64,000 nt of DNA from Salibaculum sp035270045. Lineage in GTDB: Bacteria; Pseudomonadota; Alphaproteobacteria; Rhodobacterales; Rhodobacteraceae. Location of the stretch: contig NZ_DATFIP010000049.1 of the NCBI RefSeq assembly GCF_035270045.1, positions 27,547 to 91,546 of the forward strand, in the 5' to 3' direction. This document shows positions 26,092 to 33,904 of the stretch, piece by piece; within the stretch, counting starts at the first letter, position 1, and each line of letters begins with the position of its first letter. The notes below the pieces were generated by a model. It was not told the DNA's origin and made no database searches. It saw only the letters and a list, made by a program, of their open reading frames with translations. The translations under genes were made by a program, and so were the position numbers.

Positions 26092-27323
26092 GGGCATCCG
26101 TTCGCGTCCTGCTGTTCGGTGATACCCTGCGTCTGGGCATCGAGTGCACGGTGAACCGCGTCCATCATGTGAAGGCGGCCGCCACGCGCCGCCGCATGGC
26201 CCGCCGCCCCGCCCGCAACAGCCCCAAAACCGCCCTTGAAAGCCCCCAGGACAGCGCCCCCGGCCCCACCGGCATAATCCGTCCAGACGCTCTCACGCGC
26301 GGGCGGCAGCGGCCGGCGGTTGCCGACTGCAGGCGGAATCGGTGTGTTGTCCTGAGACGCGTTCAGTATGTCGCCGTCCACGAAATAGGCCTCCACCGGC
26401 AGATCGTCGGCGATCTCGGCACCGTAACGTTCCACCGTTCTGGGATGCAGCCCCGCCGCGTTGAAGGTATGTCCAGGGGCACCCGTCGCAGCCGAGGCCG
26501 CCGAGGCCAGCCCACCACCCAGGGAATGGCCGACGAAACTCACTCGACCAGGCGCGGCATCGTTTGCCGTCGTGCCGATCTCCATTGCCTGGTTGTAGTA
26601 GGCTGTCTCGCGTCCCAGGCCCTGCCGGGCATTGGTGGACCAGTCCTCACCACTCAGCATGTCCGTGCCCTTGAATGCGACCACATAATTTTCCCGTCCA
26701 GAGGCCGGATCGGTTTGCACGAAAACCTCCGAGCGGAAATTGCTGTCATTCAAGCTGGTGAGGTCGTGTTCGCCATCATGCAGATCGAGGGCCATGAGGT
26801 CCTCCTGCGTCGCCCGGCGCGTGTTTTCCGGCAGTTCGGCGTCCGGGTCGCCATAGGCCGCGCTGGCCAGAAGCGCGTTGTCACGCGCGGCCTGATTGTC
26901 GGCCATTGCGTCTGCCAGTTGCTGGCATATCGGCGACAGCAGGGCGGGCCCGGAGGGCGGCACCGCTGCCGTCCCCACCTCGCCGATGAGCACAGTGGGT
27001 GCGCCCATCGTGATCGACCCGCCGTGCGCGGTCGTGTCACCCAGTCGTGCGGCCGGCTTGCCGCCGACGAAGACAGTCGGGCTGCCCTTCATGATCACGT
27101 CGGGCGGTCCGGCACAGGTGCACTGATCGCCCATTCTGGCCTGCGGCATGCCTGCGACGAGAACCGTCGGCGCGCCGGCGACCACCGGCCCGCCGACATG
27201 CGGCTTGGGCCCCGGGTCAACCAGCGGGCAGACATGCATATCCGATATTCTGGCGGCAGGCGGCAAGATGAGCACTCCGTCAAGGTGCGGTGAGAGGTTA
27301 GCAGGATACGAATCGCTTGTCAT
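26088..27323 (-). CDS. PAAR-domain lipase, probable T6SS phospholipase effector
   Basis: The product is 411 residues. Residues 20-115 form a PAAR-like domain: ARISDMHVCPLVDPG, then GMPQARMGDQCTC, then GKPAARLGDTTAHGG. This would cap the VgrG spike. Residues 130-345 form an alpha/beta-hydrolase of the lipase class 3 type: YVVAFKGTD, then FVGHSLGGG with nucleophile Ser267, a candidate Asp316 or Asp318 in YFVDGDIL, and a candidate His385. A Gly/Ala-rich segment at 350-379 could insert into membranes. The ankyrin-type gene overlaps its stop. An IS element lies just upstream, so its native promoter is probably lost. Confidence 0.85.
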   Translation of the reverse strand: MTSDSYPANLSPHLDGVLILPPAARISDMHVCPLVDPGPKPHVGGPVVAGAPTVLVAGMPQARMGDQCTCAGPPDVIMKGSPTVFVGGKPAARLGDTTAHGGSITMGAPTVLIGEVGTAAVPPSGPALLSPICQQLADAMADNQAARDNALLASAAYGDPDAELPENTRRATQEDLMALDLHDGEHDLTSLNDSNFRSEVFVQTDPASGRENYVVAFKGTDMLSGEDWSTNARQGLGRETAYYNQAMEIGTTANDAAPGRVSFVGHSLGGGLASAASAATGAPGHTFNAAGLHPRTVERYGAEIADDLPVEAYFVDGDILNASQDNTPIPPAVGNRRPLPPARESVWTDYAGGAGGAVLGAFKGGFGAVAGGAAGHAAARGGRLHMMDAVHRALDAQTQGITEQQDANGCP

Positions 27324-27343
27324 GCATCCCGGACTGTAATCGG

Positions 27344-27352
27344 CCGGGAGCC
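27344..27352. repeat. Target-site duplication, left copy
   Basis: CCGGGAGCC lies directly outside the left end of the IS element and is repeated exactly at 28891-28899. Nine bases is the duplication length expected for IS50-like members of the IS4 family. Confidence 0.9.
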
Positions 27353-27366
27353 CTTGCAGTTACCCA
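27353..27366. repeat. IS terminal inverted repeat, left
   Basis: CTTGCAGTTACCCA is an exact reverse complement of the right end at 28877-28890. The TAA stop of the transposase gene is read on the minus strand from 27362-27360 within this repeat. Confidence 0.93.
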
Positions 27367-28775
27367 TATGTCTCCGATGACGGTGTTTCTGCGATGCGCG
27401 CGCCTTCGACAAGGTCGGCGAGGCGGGAGAGGCCGCGCCATATAACGGTGGTGCCTGGTGGCGCATCGGAGGTTCGATCGAGATAGCCGCCGAGCCGCGC
27501 GACGATCCTGACATAGAAGTCGAGGTCGCGCGGACCCTCTTGTTTGCTTTCGGGCGTGGTGCGTTCGAGCAGGTGACGCTCGGCGTCGGTGAAGACGGCA
27601 GCAGGTGATACTTTCGGTGCCTCACGGCTCAGCATTGTTAGCCAGGACACGCGCCATGCCACGACGCAGCACAGCGCGATACAGTTTGCTAGTCGATCAG
27701 CCGTGGCCAAGCGCAGCTCCTCGATCCGGCACCCGGTCTTCAGGGTCCGGAAGAATGTCTCGATTTTCCAGCGCAGCGCATACCATTCGAGCTTGTGGAC
27801 GGCGTCCGCGTGGGTTGCCACCGGCAAGTTCGTGATCAGCTTCCAGAAGACGGGCGCCCGGTCTTCTGGCGGATCGAGCTCTTCGGCATAGATAATCTGG
27901 AGATCCTGATGCCTGTATTTCCGCTGCTTTCCGATCGGCGGGCGGACCGTCATCGTAGCGTGCCGGACCGAGAGCACGGCGCAATGATCCTTGCCCTGCG
28001 CATCGCGGAACCGGACCTCGTGGGTGCCGCTGGACTGCACCTCTGCCATCACCTTGGCAATGGTCGTGCCGCCATCCTCCGCCAGACGATCGACGCAGCT
28101 GCGCACCAGGAACCCGGTCCCGAGTTCCTCGGCCAGGCAATAGAGTTCGTAGATGTCGCTTTCCCGATCACCGACATGCACGCAGCGCTCCGGCGCCCCA
28201 GACAGTTCGGTGGACAGGCGCAGATTGTCGAGCCAGCGCATGCTTTCCTTCTGTTCGATCGGCACCCGGGTCGGATTGATCTTGCGTTCAAGGGCGGCGG
28301 TTCCCTTGAACTTGCTGCGCGACCAGAATTTCGCCGCCGTCAGGCCGAGCGGCAGCCCGTCCGGCGTGATGGCCATGCTGGCATGCATCAGGAGCCCACA
28401 GACCGCATGTTTCTGATGGCGGCCCTCCTTCAGTTTTCGTCCAGTCGAAACCTTTGTGAACCCGACCTTTTCCGGCGCGGCGCGCTTGAAGGAAAACTCC
28501 GTCGTGTCCTGCAAGATCAGAATCGGACCACCGGTTGCCCGGATGCGTAGGGCAGAGGCGGCGAAATGGCCCTCGAGGATCTTGTCCTCGCTGACATTCC
28601 CGTTGGAAAAGAAGCGGTAGGCGGCCTTGGTGTTCGACCAGTCCTGAAATGCTGTGGGCAACGATTTCCCCGGACGCTCTCCGAGAGCCTCGAGCATTGC
28701 CTCAAGCCGCCTGTTCAGCCGGGCATCACCCAGATTGCATCCGGCAGTTTCCGTCTCCACCCAATTCTGTCCCAT
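27360..28775 (-). CDS. IS4-family transposase (Tn5/IS50-like)
   Basis: The product is 471 residues and appears full-length. The N-terminus (WVETETAGCNLGDARLNRRL) is the Tn5-type DNA-binding domain. The DDE residues are visible: Asp90 in LILQDTTEF, Asp203 in HVGDRESD, and Glu339 in the YREK motif (Y332, R335, E339, K346), with the same spacing as in Tn5 transposase. No frameshift or stop interrupts it, so it is probably active. It is transcribed in the same direction as the PAAR-lipase gene, which starts 36 bases downstream of its stop. Confidence 0.95.
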   Translation of the reverse strand: MGQNWVETETAGCNLGDARLNRRLEAMLEALGERPGKSLPTAFQDWSNTKAAYRFFSNGNVSEDKILEGHFAASALRIRATGGPILILQDTTEFSFKRAAPEKVGFTKVSTGRKLKEGRHQKHAVCGLLMHASMAITPDGLPLGLTAAKFWSRSKFKGTAALERKINPTRVPIEQKESMRWLDNLRLSTELSGAPERCVHVGDRESDIYELYCLAEELGTGFLVRSCVDRLAEDGGTTIAKVMAEVQSSGTHEVRFRDAQGKDHCAVLSVRHATMTVRPPIGKQRKYRHQDLQIIYAEELDPPEDRAPVFWKLITNLPVATHADAVHKLEWYALRWKIETFFRTLKTGCRIEELRLATADRLANCIALCCVVAWRVSWLTMLSREAPKVSPAAVFTDAERHLLERTTPESKQEGPRDLDFYVRIVARLGGYLDRTSDAPPGTTVIWRGLSRLADLVEGARIAETPSSETYG

Positions 28776-28876
28776 GTCCGCACCTCAATCCTTCGGTGCC
28801 ACCTGACGAATCATGATCGGTTTCGCTCGGACAAGACCAAGTCTGATGGGTGAATCAATTCGCCGCACAACACTTG

Positions 28877-28890
28877 TGGGTAACTGCAAG
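28877..28890. repeat. IS terminal inverted repeat, right
   Basis: TGGGTAACTGCAAG is the perfect complement of the left end, 101 bases upstream of the transposase start. Any outward or transposase promoter must lie between here and 28775. Confidence 0.93.
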
Positions 28891-28899
28891 CCGGGAGCC
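28891..28899. repeat. Target-site duplication, right copy
   Basis: This is an exact copy of the 9-base sequence at 27344-27352. It lies 6 bases before the stop codon of the lasso cyclase gene, so the insertion did not damage that gene. Confidence 0.9.
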
Positions 28900-28905
28900 A
28901 ACATC

Positions 28906-30831
28906 TCAGCCGACCGGATCGTTACGCCCGGTGACGTGGCGGATGAAGCGCGCGGTTGCGACGGCGCGCGGGACGGCGGACCGTAGCCGTGCAACCTTCT
29001 GACGGTCCGTCGGCGTAGTTGCCGGCCAGTCTTCCAGCGCCTGGCGCAGTGCGGGAAGGTCAAATCGCTCGGCCATGTCAGGGTCACGCGCCAAACCGTC
29101 CAGCTCGGCGATCAGGCCGTCGCGTTGGCGACCCAGTCGCAGGTGCCAGTCCGCGCTCTGCAAACCGCGGCGCCGCTCTTGCAAGACCTCGTTCGGGATA
29201 CGTCCCGCGAGCATCCGCCGTGCCAGCCAGCGGTTTTGCCCATCGCGCAGGAATTGGTCATCGGGAAGGCCGAAGCAGAATTCCAGGAGCGGGCGATAGG
29301 CTGTCGGATCACGCGAGGGGACACCCTGCAGAATGTCCGTGGCCTGTTGCATGTCCGCGGCTTCCAGCGTGGCGTTGCCCAGCATCGCGAGGCGTGCAGA
29401 CCGACTGTCGGCCTTGCGGCGAAAGAGCGGGTCGAACCCGACGTCAGCGGCCCGTTCGACAACGCGCATCCGTCGCATGTACGCCGGGGTCATCGGGCAC
29501 CAGTGGGATAGCGGGTCTGCCAGCGTCTCCGGTGGCGCCCCACCCAGGCGGCGCCAAAGCGGACGTGGCAGGTGCGGCGCCACGGCCTGGCGCCAGAACC
29601 GAATCGGTGCATACCGGCGAGACCCGCCGCGCCAGGTTTCACGCGCCAAGCGGCCCCATTGCCCCCGCGCCAGCCACCCCGAAAGTGCGCCAGCCCCATC
29701 GAAGCTGAAGGTGAAATTTCCCCATACGCCTGTCAGAAGCCGATCACAGGACTGCGCGCGCGCAGCGCCATGAACCCCATGCAGCCAGTGGAGGGCCATG
29801 GCATTACGCGGCGCGGCCCCGGCCACGAGAAACATCGCATCGAGATCATCGTCAAAGGACTTGCCCTCGCAGTGCACCCGATGGGCACGCAGATCGGCGT
29901 GCATGGCTGCCAGGGCGGCAACATGGGGCCACTCGTCCCCGAAGCTGCGCGGCCCGGGCACGATACCGTCCCAGGTCGGTTCGGGAACGGCGCAGAACCC
30001 GTCGAGTGGCTGACCCGGACGTTGCGCCAGAACCTCCGCCGCGACGGCCTGGCTGTCGAGCCCGCCCGACAGGCTGACCCCGGGCCGCGCCGCGCCGTCC
30101 AGCGCCGCTGCGGTGGCCTCCGAGAAGAGCGCCCGTCCGGCCTCGACATAGTCGGCATCCGAGGAGAGCCGAACAGCCGGCAAGGACGCCGGGTCGTAGT
30201 AGCGCGTCACCCGCACCCCCGAGCGGTCAATGATCGCGCGACACCCGGGCATGAGGCGACTGACACCGCGAAACCAGCTGCGGGCATATTCGTCATAGTT
30301 GAGGTAGAGCGAATCGGCGATCTTCTGCTCGTCCAGTTCGCGCGGGACTTCGCCGGTCGAGAAGATCGGTCCCGGCACAGACGCCACGATGGCCCGCTCC
30401 CTGTCGTGCCAAATGTGCAGCGGCGGCCCGGTCAGCGGGCTGCGCACCACTTCGAGCTGGGCCCGGTCGGGATGGTGCAGGATCACCGCGAAGGCCCCGA
30501 CGACGCTCAGGTCGGCCTGCTCCTCCCAGGCATCCCGCGCGGCGGCATAGAGCCGGGCGTCGTCCCCGGCCGCGATCCCCAACTGGCTGCGCAGCTCGGC
30601 GCGGTTGTCGATGTGCCCGCAAAACAGCACATGCAGGCCAGAGCGCGCGCGAACAGGGGTCCAGCCGCGCCGGGCTGGCGCCATCGCCAAGGCCGCGTGC
30701 GACGTGCGACGCACCATGCCGGTGGCCCCGTTGGCCATGCCCGTTGGCAGGGCGCGCGCGAGCCTATCGGCAAGCCGTTCGGGCGGCGCCTCGCCGTCCC
30801 ATCGGATATATGCCGCGACAAGTTCTGTCAT
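28906..30831 (-). CDS. Asparagine-synthetase-like lasso peptide cyclase (C protein)
   Basis: From the ATG at 30831 the product is 641 residues, a typical length for lasso C proteins. The N-terminal domain resembles a class II glutamine amidotransferase but begins MTELVAAY and has no Cys at position 2, as expected for an enzyme that does not use glutamine. The synthetase domain has the PP-loop SLSGGLDSQAV (SGGLDS at 255-260). C proteins adenylate an Asp or Glu side chain of the core peptide and close the macrolactam ring. It faces the precursor, B1, B2 and nucleotidyltransferase genes across a 277-base region. An 82-codon upstream extension runs over that region and is rejected. Confidence 0.85.
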   Translation of the reverse strand: MTELVAAYIRWDGEAPPERLADRLARALPTGMANGATGMVRRTSHAALAMAPARRGWTPVRARSGLHVLFCGHIDNRAELRSQLGIAAGDDARLYAAARDAWEEQADLSVVGAFAVILHHPDRAQLEVVRSPLTGPPLHIWHDRERAIVASVPGPIFSTGEVPRELDEQKIADSLYLNYDEYARSWFRGVSRLMPGCRAIIDRSGVRVTRYYDPASLPAVRLSSDADYVEAGRALFSEATAAALDGAARPGVSLSGGLDSQAVAAEVLAQRPGQPLDGFCAVPEPTWDGIVPGPRSFGDEWPHVAALAAMHADLRAHRVHCEGKSFDDDLDAMFLVAGAAPRNAMALHWLHGVHGAARAQSCDRLLTGVWGNFTFSFDGAGALSGWLARGQWGRLARETWRGGSRRYAPIRFWRQAVAPHLPRPLWRRLGGAPPETLADPLSHWCPMTPAYMRRMRVVERAADVGFDPLFRRKADSRSARLAMLGNATLEAADMQQATDILQGVPSRDPTAYRPLLEFCFGLPDDQFLRDGQNRWLARRMLAGRIPNEVLQERRRGLQSADWHLRLGRQRDGLIAELDGLARDPDMAERFDLPALRQALEDWPATTPTDRQKVARLRSAVPRAVATARFIRHVTGRNDPVG

Positions 30832-31108
30832 ATTGCCCCGTTGACCGCCCCTGACAATGTCGGAGGCCACACTAGGCCTGCAGCCGGTCGCGGAAAACCG
30901 TGATTGTGCCCGGTTTGCAATCCAGTGCCATTTTTGGGCCGCGCCGCACTCGATGGGTTGCCGGAGGCGCGCAAAAGTTATATTTCTCACCACAAGCTGT
31001 GATTTTCGTGCGCGGACGTGCGCCGTCACGATGTCATGTAAAAGAATGGTAAGCTTGGCGGCGGCATGCAGCTTCATACGCCAAAACGCTGAAGAGGATT
31101 TTGAACTG
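30832..31108. promoter_or_regulatory. Divergent promoter region of the lasso cluster
   Basis: These 277 bases separate the cyclase gene (leftward) from the precursor gene (rightward). They are less GC-rich than the flanking genes, especially at 30960-31060. A purine-rich site, GAAGAGGA at 31091-31098, lies about 10 bases ahead of the precursor ATG. No -35/-10 pair was fixed. Open frames spanning the region lack coding character. Confidence 0.45.
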
Positions 31109-31276
31109 ATGGCCGATAAAGTGAATTTTGACAGCGGCGAGCAGCGCAGCCAAGAGCCCTATGTCGCACCGCGCCTCGTGCATCTTGATCACCGCGCGAC
31201 ACAGAGCGGCGCGGGAGGTACAACAACGGACTCTTTTGTCGCGCTCACGGCGAACACGTCCAACGCTCCCTCCTGA
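31109..31276 (+). CDS. Putative lasso peptide precursor (A peptide), 55 residues
   Basis: The reading is a hydrophilic leader of about 32 residues with YVAPRL at 18-23, matching the YxxPxL motif that lasso leaders use to bind the B1 RRE protein. Thr31 would be at position -2, as is conserved in lasso leaders. The core would run from Ser33 to Ser55: SGAGGTTTD, with Asp41 at ring position 9, then SFVALTANTSNAPS as loop and tail. An 8-residue ring starting at Gly34 is the alternative. The C-terminal residue is Ser, the acceptor known for lasso kinases. The gene sits immediately upstream of B1 and B2. Product and ring size are inferred. Confidence 0.75.
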   Translation: MADKVNFDSGEQRSQEPYVAPRLVHLDHRATQSGAGGTTTDSFVALTANTSNAPS

Positions 31277-31283
31277 CGGCCAC

Positions 31284-31306
31284 GTCGGGTCAGCTGTTGG
31301 CCCGAC
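31284..31306 (+). terminator. Hairpin downstream of the precursor gene (first)
   Basis: GTCGGG at 31284-31289 pairs with CCCGAC at 31301-31306 around an 11-base loop, starting 8 bases after the precursor stop. There is no T-run, so it may stabilise the short precursor mRNA rather than terminate. Confidence 0.45.
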
Positions 31307-31342
31307 CGGCGCACCCGGCCCACGCTTCATGAGGCAATGACC

Positions 31343-31370
31343 CCCCGGTTCACATTGTTCCGGGGATTTT
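31343..31370 (+). terminator. Attenuator-like hairpin between precursor and B1 genes
   Basis: CCCCGG at 31343-31348 pairs with CCGGGG at 31360-31365 around an 11-base loop and is followed by ATTTTC. It could act as a partial terminator that lowers transcription of the enzyme genes relative to the precursor. Confidence 0.5.
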
Positions 31371-31406
31371 CGTGTGCATACTGGCATCCAACGATGGAAT
31401 TGCTCG

Positions 31407-31688
31407 ATGACCACCCTTTCAAATACGTCAAAGCTGATACGCGCGCCTGGTCTGATCGCCACTGACATGGACGGTGAGACGGTCATGATGGACATGGAGA
31501 CAGGCGCCTACTTCGGCTTGTCCGGTGTCGGCGGCCGCGTCTGGGACCTGTTGGCGGACCCGCACAGTCCGTCAGAACTGACCAAGGTTCTCGTCTCGGA
31601 ATTCGATGTCGATCCGGAAACCTGCCGCGCCGACCTGCAGCAATTCCTCGAGAGCCTGATCGAGAATGACCTTGTCCGCCTCGTCTGA
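31407..31688 (+). CDS. PqqD-family RRE protein (lasso B1)
   Basis: The 93-residue product has the PqqD-like winged-helix pattern: GLIATDMDGETVMMDMETGAYFGLSGVGGRVWDLL, followed by an alpha-helical C-terminus (ELTKVLVSEFDVDPETCRADLQQFLESLIENDLV; longer stretches are not quoted in full elsewhere). In lasso pathways this RNA-free RiPP recognition element binds the precursor leader and delivers it to the B2 protease. The ATG at 31407 was chosen over an in-frame ATG 11 codons earlier because it begins the domain. The B2 gene overlaps it by 23 bases. Confidence 0.85.
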   Translation: MTTLSNTSKLIRAPGLIATDMDGETVMMDMETGAYFGLSGVGGRVWDLLADPHSPSELTKVLVSEFDVDPETCRADLQQFLESLIENDLVRLV

Positions 31689-32169
31689 GTCCGGGCTGGC
31701 GCGGCGCAAGCTGCTCGCGTTCTTCGGCCAATCCCTGTTCGTCAAGGCATGGTTTGTGCCGGTCTGGCTGTGCTTGGGCCTGGCACGGGCTGCAATCTGC
31801 CTGACGTCGTTCCGCCGCATCGCTCCCCGCCTGGGCCGGGACGCCGGTCTCGACCCCTGGGTGCCGCTAGCAAGTAACCGCACCGAGGCGCGCGCGCTGG
31901 AAATCAGCCGCGTGGTCCGAATGGCCGCGCGCTACACGCCCTGGACCTCGGATTGCTACCCGCAGGCGATTGTCGCCCGCGGGCTTATGGGTCTCTACGG
32001 TGTGCCCTACATGCTTTTCTTCGGGCTACGACATGGACGCAGCGGGCAAATGGAGGCCCATGCCTGGATCACCTGCGGGCGCATTCCGGTGACCGGCGGC
32101 GCGGCATTCGATCGCTTTACAGTCGTGCGCCAATTCAAGGCGCCCGCTCTGCACTGGCCCGCACGATGA
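31666..32169 (+). CDS. Lasso peptide biosynthesis B2 protein (transglutaminase-like protease)
   Basis: The product is 167 residues. It has the B2 pattern with Cys97 in TPWTSDCYPQAIVARGL and His132 in GQMEAHAWITCG. A candidate third residue is Asp149 in AAFDRF. B2 proteins cut the leader from the precursor before or with cyclisation. The N-terminal half is hydrophobic and Arg-rich, as in other B2 proteins. The gene overlaps B1 at its start and the nucleotidyltransferase gene at its end, so B1, B2 and the next gene are coupled. Confidence 0.88.
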   Translation: MTLSASSESGLARRKLLAFFGQSLFVKAWFVPVWLCLGLARAAICLTSFRRIAPRLGRDAGLDPWVPLASNRTEARALEISRVVRMAARYTPWTSDCYPQAIVARGLMGLYGVPYMLFFGLRHGRSGQMEAHAWITCGRIPVTGGAAFDRFTVVRQFKAPALHWPAR

Positions 32170-33269
32170 CCGCGCCGGCGCTCTTGCCCTGGCAGGTGGG
32201 TGCGCTGGCCGCCGGCCGTTTCGATGCCTCGGCGTTGACCGACGACACGGCCCGGGCATTGATCCTGCACAGGTTGGCCATCGCGGTCGCCGATCAACTA
32301 CCCGGTTCGACCCCCGAAACCACCGCAACGCGGCTGATACTGGAGCGCCGGAAACGGGCCGTCATGACCATGATGCAGGTCGTTGCCGCCCTGCGCCGAC
32401 TTTCCGCCGCGCTGGAAGCCGCCGAAGTGCGCCACCTTGTCATCAAGGGCCCGGCACTTGCGGTGCAGACCACAGGACACTGGCAAGGACGGCCAGCGAC
32501 AGATATCGACCTCCTGATTGCCCCGCGGGATGCGGGGCGCGCGCATCTGGCACTGACCGCGGACGGGTTCGCGCGTCGCGACGGACGGACGACCGCACCG
32601 ACCGCCTCCTATCGCTGGTGCCAATGCGAACTGGTCTACACAGGGCCGACGGCAGTGCCACTTGACCTGCATTGGCGGATGGACACGGCAGCGGGACTCT
32701 GTGACCTGCCTTTTGATACGCTGTGGGGCCGCCGCTATTCCGTCGAGATCGCGGGGGACACCGTGCAGACGCTTGACCCGGTCGATGCGCTGCTGTTCAC
32801 CGCAATGCATGGAAACAAGTCGGGCTGGAATCGCTGGGGAATGATCCTGGACGCGCACCGGCAATGGGACGCGCTGTCTGCCGCCCAGCGCGATACGGCC
32901 TTGGCCCGAGCAGACCTGGCCGGTTGCGCCCGCCCGCTGGCCTTGATGCTGGCGCTGATGGTCGAGACATCGGACCCGTCGTGCCCGCCGCGGCCCACCC
33001 CTGAGACCGCTGGACTCTGGCGCCCCCGGGCGCGCACCCTGCTGTCACGCACGGCCGAAGCCACGGCACCATCCCAAAGCATTCCGTCAGCGATCGGCCG
33101 CCTGCTGGACGGGTTGAGAATGGCGCCCGGGCCCCTGACCGCCGCCGGCGGACTGCTGCGCGGCGCATTGCGGCCCATGATCCAGCCCACCGCCTATCGC
33201 GCGCATATCATGGCGGCGGTCCGCCACCGGCCCAAGGCCCATGTTACGGATCGCGGGCGGGGCTTGTGA
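32166..33269 (+). CDS. Nucleotidyltransferase-family protein in the lasso cluster
   Basis: The product is 367 residues of the NTP_transf_5 type. It has HLVIKGPALAVQTTGHW, then GRPATDIDLLIAP, where DID would bind metal, and a later LDLHWRMD acidic site. Related genes occur in lasso clusters of Firmicutes and Proteobacteria, where they are thought to act together with an HPr-kinase-like enzyme on the C-terminal residue. The ATG at 32166 overlaps the B2 stop. Function here is unproven; the context argues for peptide tailoring. Confidence 0.8.
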   Translation: MTAPALLPWQVGALAAGRFDASALTDDTARALILHRLAIAVADQLPGSTPETTATRLILERRKRAVMTMMQVVAALRRLSAALEAAEVRHLVIKGPALAVQTTGHWQGRPATDIDLLIAPRDAGRAHLALTADGFARRDGRTTAPTASYRWCQCELVYTGPTAVPLDLHWRMDTAAGLCDLPFDTLWGRRYSVEIAGDTVQTLDPVDALLFTAMHGNKSGWNRWGMILDAHRQWDALSAAQRDTALARADLAGCARPLALMLALMVETSDPSCPPRPTPETAGLWRPRARTLLSRTAEATAPSQSIPSAIGRLLDGLRMAPGPLTAAGGLLRGALRPMIQPTAYRAHIMAAVRHRPKAHVTDRGRGL

Positions 33270-33460
33270 ATGGCGGTCGGATGCCATAGCGATTGTTGCG
33301 CGGCGGGCGATGCCATATCCTGTGTTAACCGTGCCAGTCGCGGCCCCATTGAGACCCGTTTCGAGGAACCCTCACCGATGCGAGACTGTCCTGCCGCGCC
33401 CCATCGCCAGATCTTCGGAAAGCCGTCTGTATATGCCTCATGCGGGCAGGAGCTTGAGTC
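33270..33460 (+). promoter_or_regulatory. Gap before wzb with a possible promoter
   Basis: This 191-base region separates the lasso cluster from wzb. A possible promoter has TTGTTG at 33293-33298 and TATCCT at 33316-33321 with a 17-base spacer; the match to consensus is only partial. A 64-codon frame (33270-33464) fills the gap, but its third positions are far less GC-rich than true genes here, so I did not call it. Confidence 0.35.
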
Positions 33461-33904
33461 ATGACAAACAGCATTCTGACAGTCTGCACGGGAAATATCT
33501 GCCGTTCTCCGGTCGCCGAAGCGGCCCTGCGGATGCACCTGCCCGAGCTCGACATCGCCTCGGCCGGTCTGGCAGCACTGGTTGGGCGCGACATCGACGC
33601 CGACAGCGCGACGGCCGCAAGGGATCAAGGCATCGCGTTGCTCCCGCACAGTGCCCGGCAATTCAATGCCGACATCGGGCGTGTGGCCGACATCATCCTG
33701 GTCATGGAGACCCATCATCGGCAGGAAATCGCGGCCCGCTGGCCGCAGTTCCTTGGCAAGACTTTCCTGCTGGGGCATTTCGACGGCGCACAGGAAGTGC
33801 CCGACCCCTACCGCCAGGCCATGGGAATGCATGAGCACGCGGTCGAGATCATCGCCCGGTGCAGCGCCGCCTGGGCCAAACAACTGGAACTGATGCGCTC
33901 ATGA
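33461..33904 (+). CDS. wzb: Low-molecular-weight protein tyrosine phosphatase (Wzb-like)
   Basis: The product is 147 residues. The active-site loop CTGNICRS gives Cys9 and Arg15 (C-x5-R), and VPDPYRQ near residue 112 holds the general acid Asp. It dephosphorylates the Wzc tyrosine kinase and so controls EPS chain export. Its stop overlaps the wzc ATG (ATGA). Confidence 0.93.
   Translation: MTNSILTVCTGNICRSPVAEAALRMHLPELDIASAGLAALVGRDIDADSATAARDQGIALLPHSARQFNADIGRVADIILVMETHHRQEIAARWPQFLGKTFLLGHFDGAQEVPDPYRQAMGMHEHAVEIIARCSAAWAKQLELMRS

Larger units (their letters stand above)
27353..28890 (-). mobile_element. Complete IS4-family insertion sequence (IS50-like), 1538 bp
   Basis: The ends are perfect 14-base inverted repeats: CTTGCAGTTACCCA at 27353-27366 and its complement at 28877-28890. 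They are flanked by 9-base direct repeats. One transposase gene fills the element and its stop codon lies inside the left repeat. Ends, gene and duplication are all intact, so insertion is recent in evolutionary terms. It inserted between the lasso cyclase gene and the PAAR-lipase gene. Confidence 0.95.

Noticed and set aside
30832..31077. 82-codon N-terminal extension of the lasso cyclase
   Set aside because: It covers the divergent promoter region and lacks domain similarity; ATG at 30831 starts the conserved part.
30857..31108. In-frame upstream extension of the lasso precursor
   Set aside because: It has Cys/Arg-rich shadow composition, and a purine-rich ribosome site precedes the ATG at 31109.
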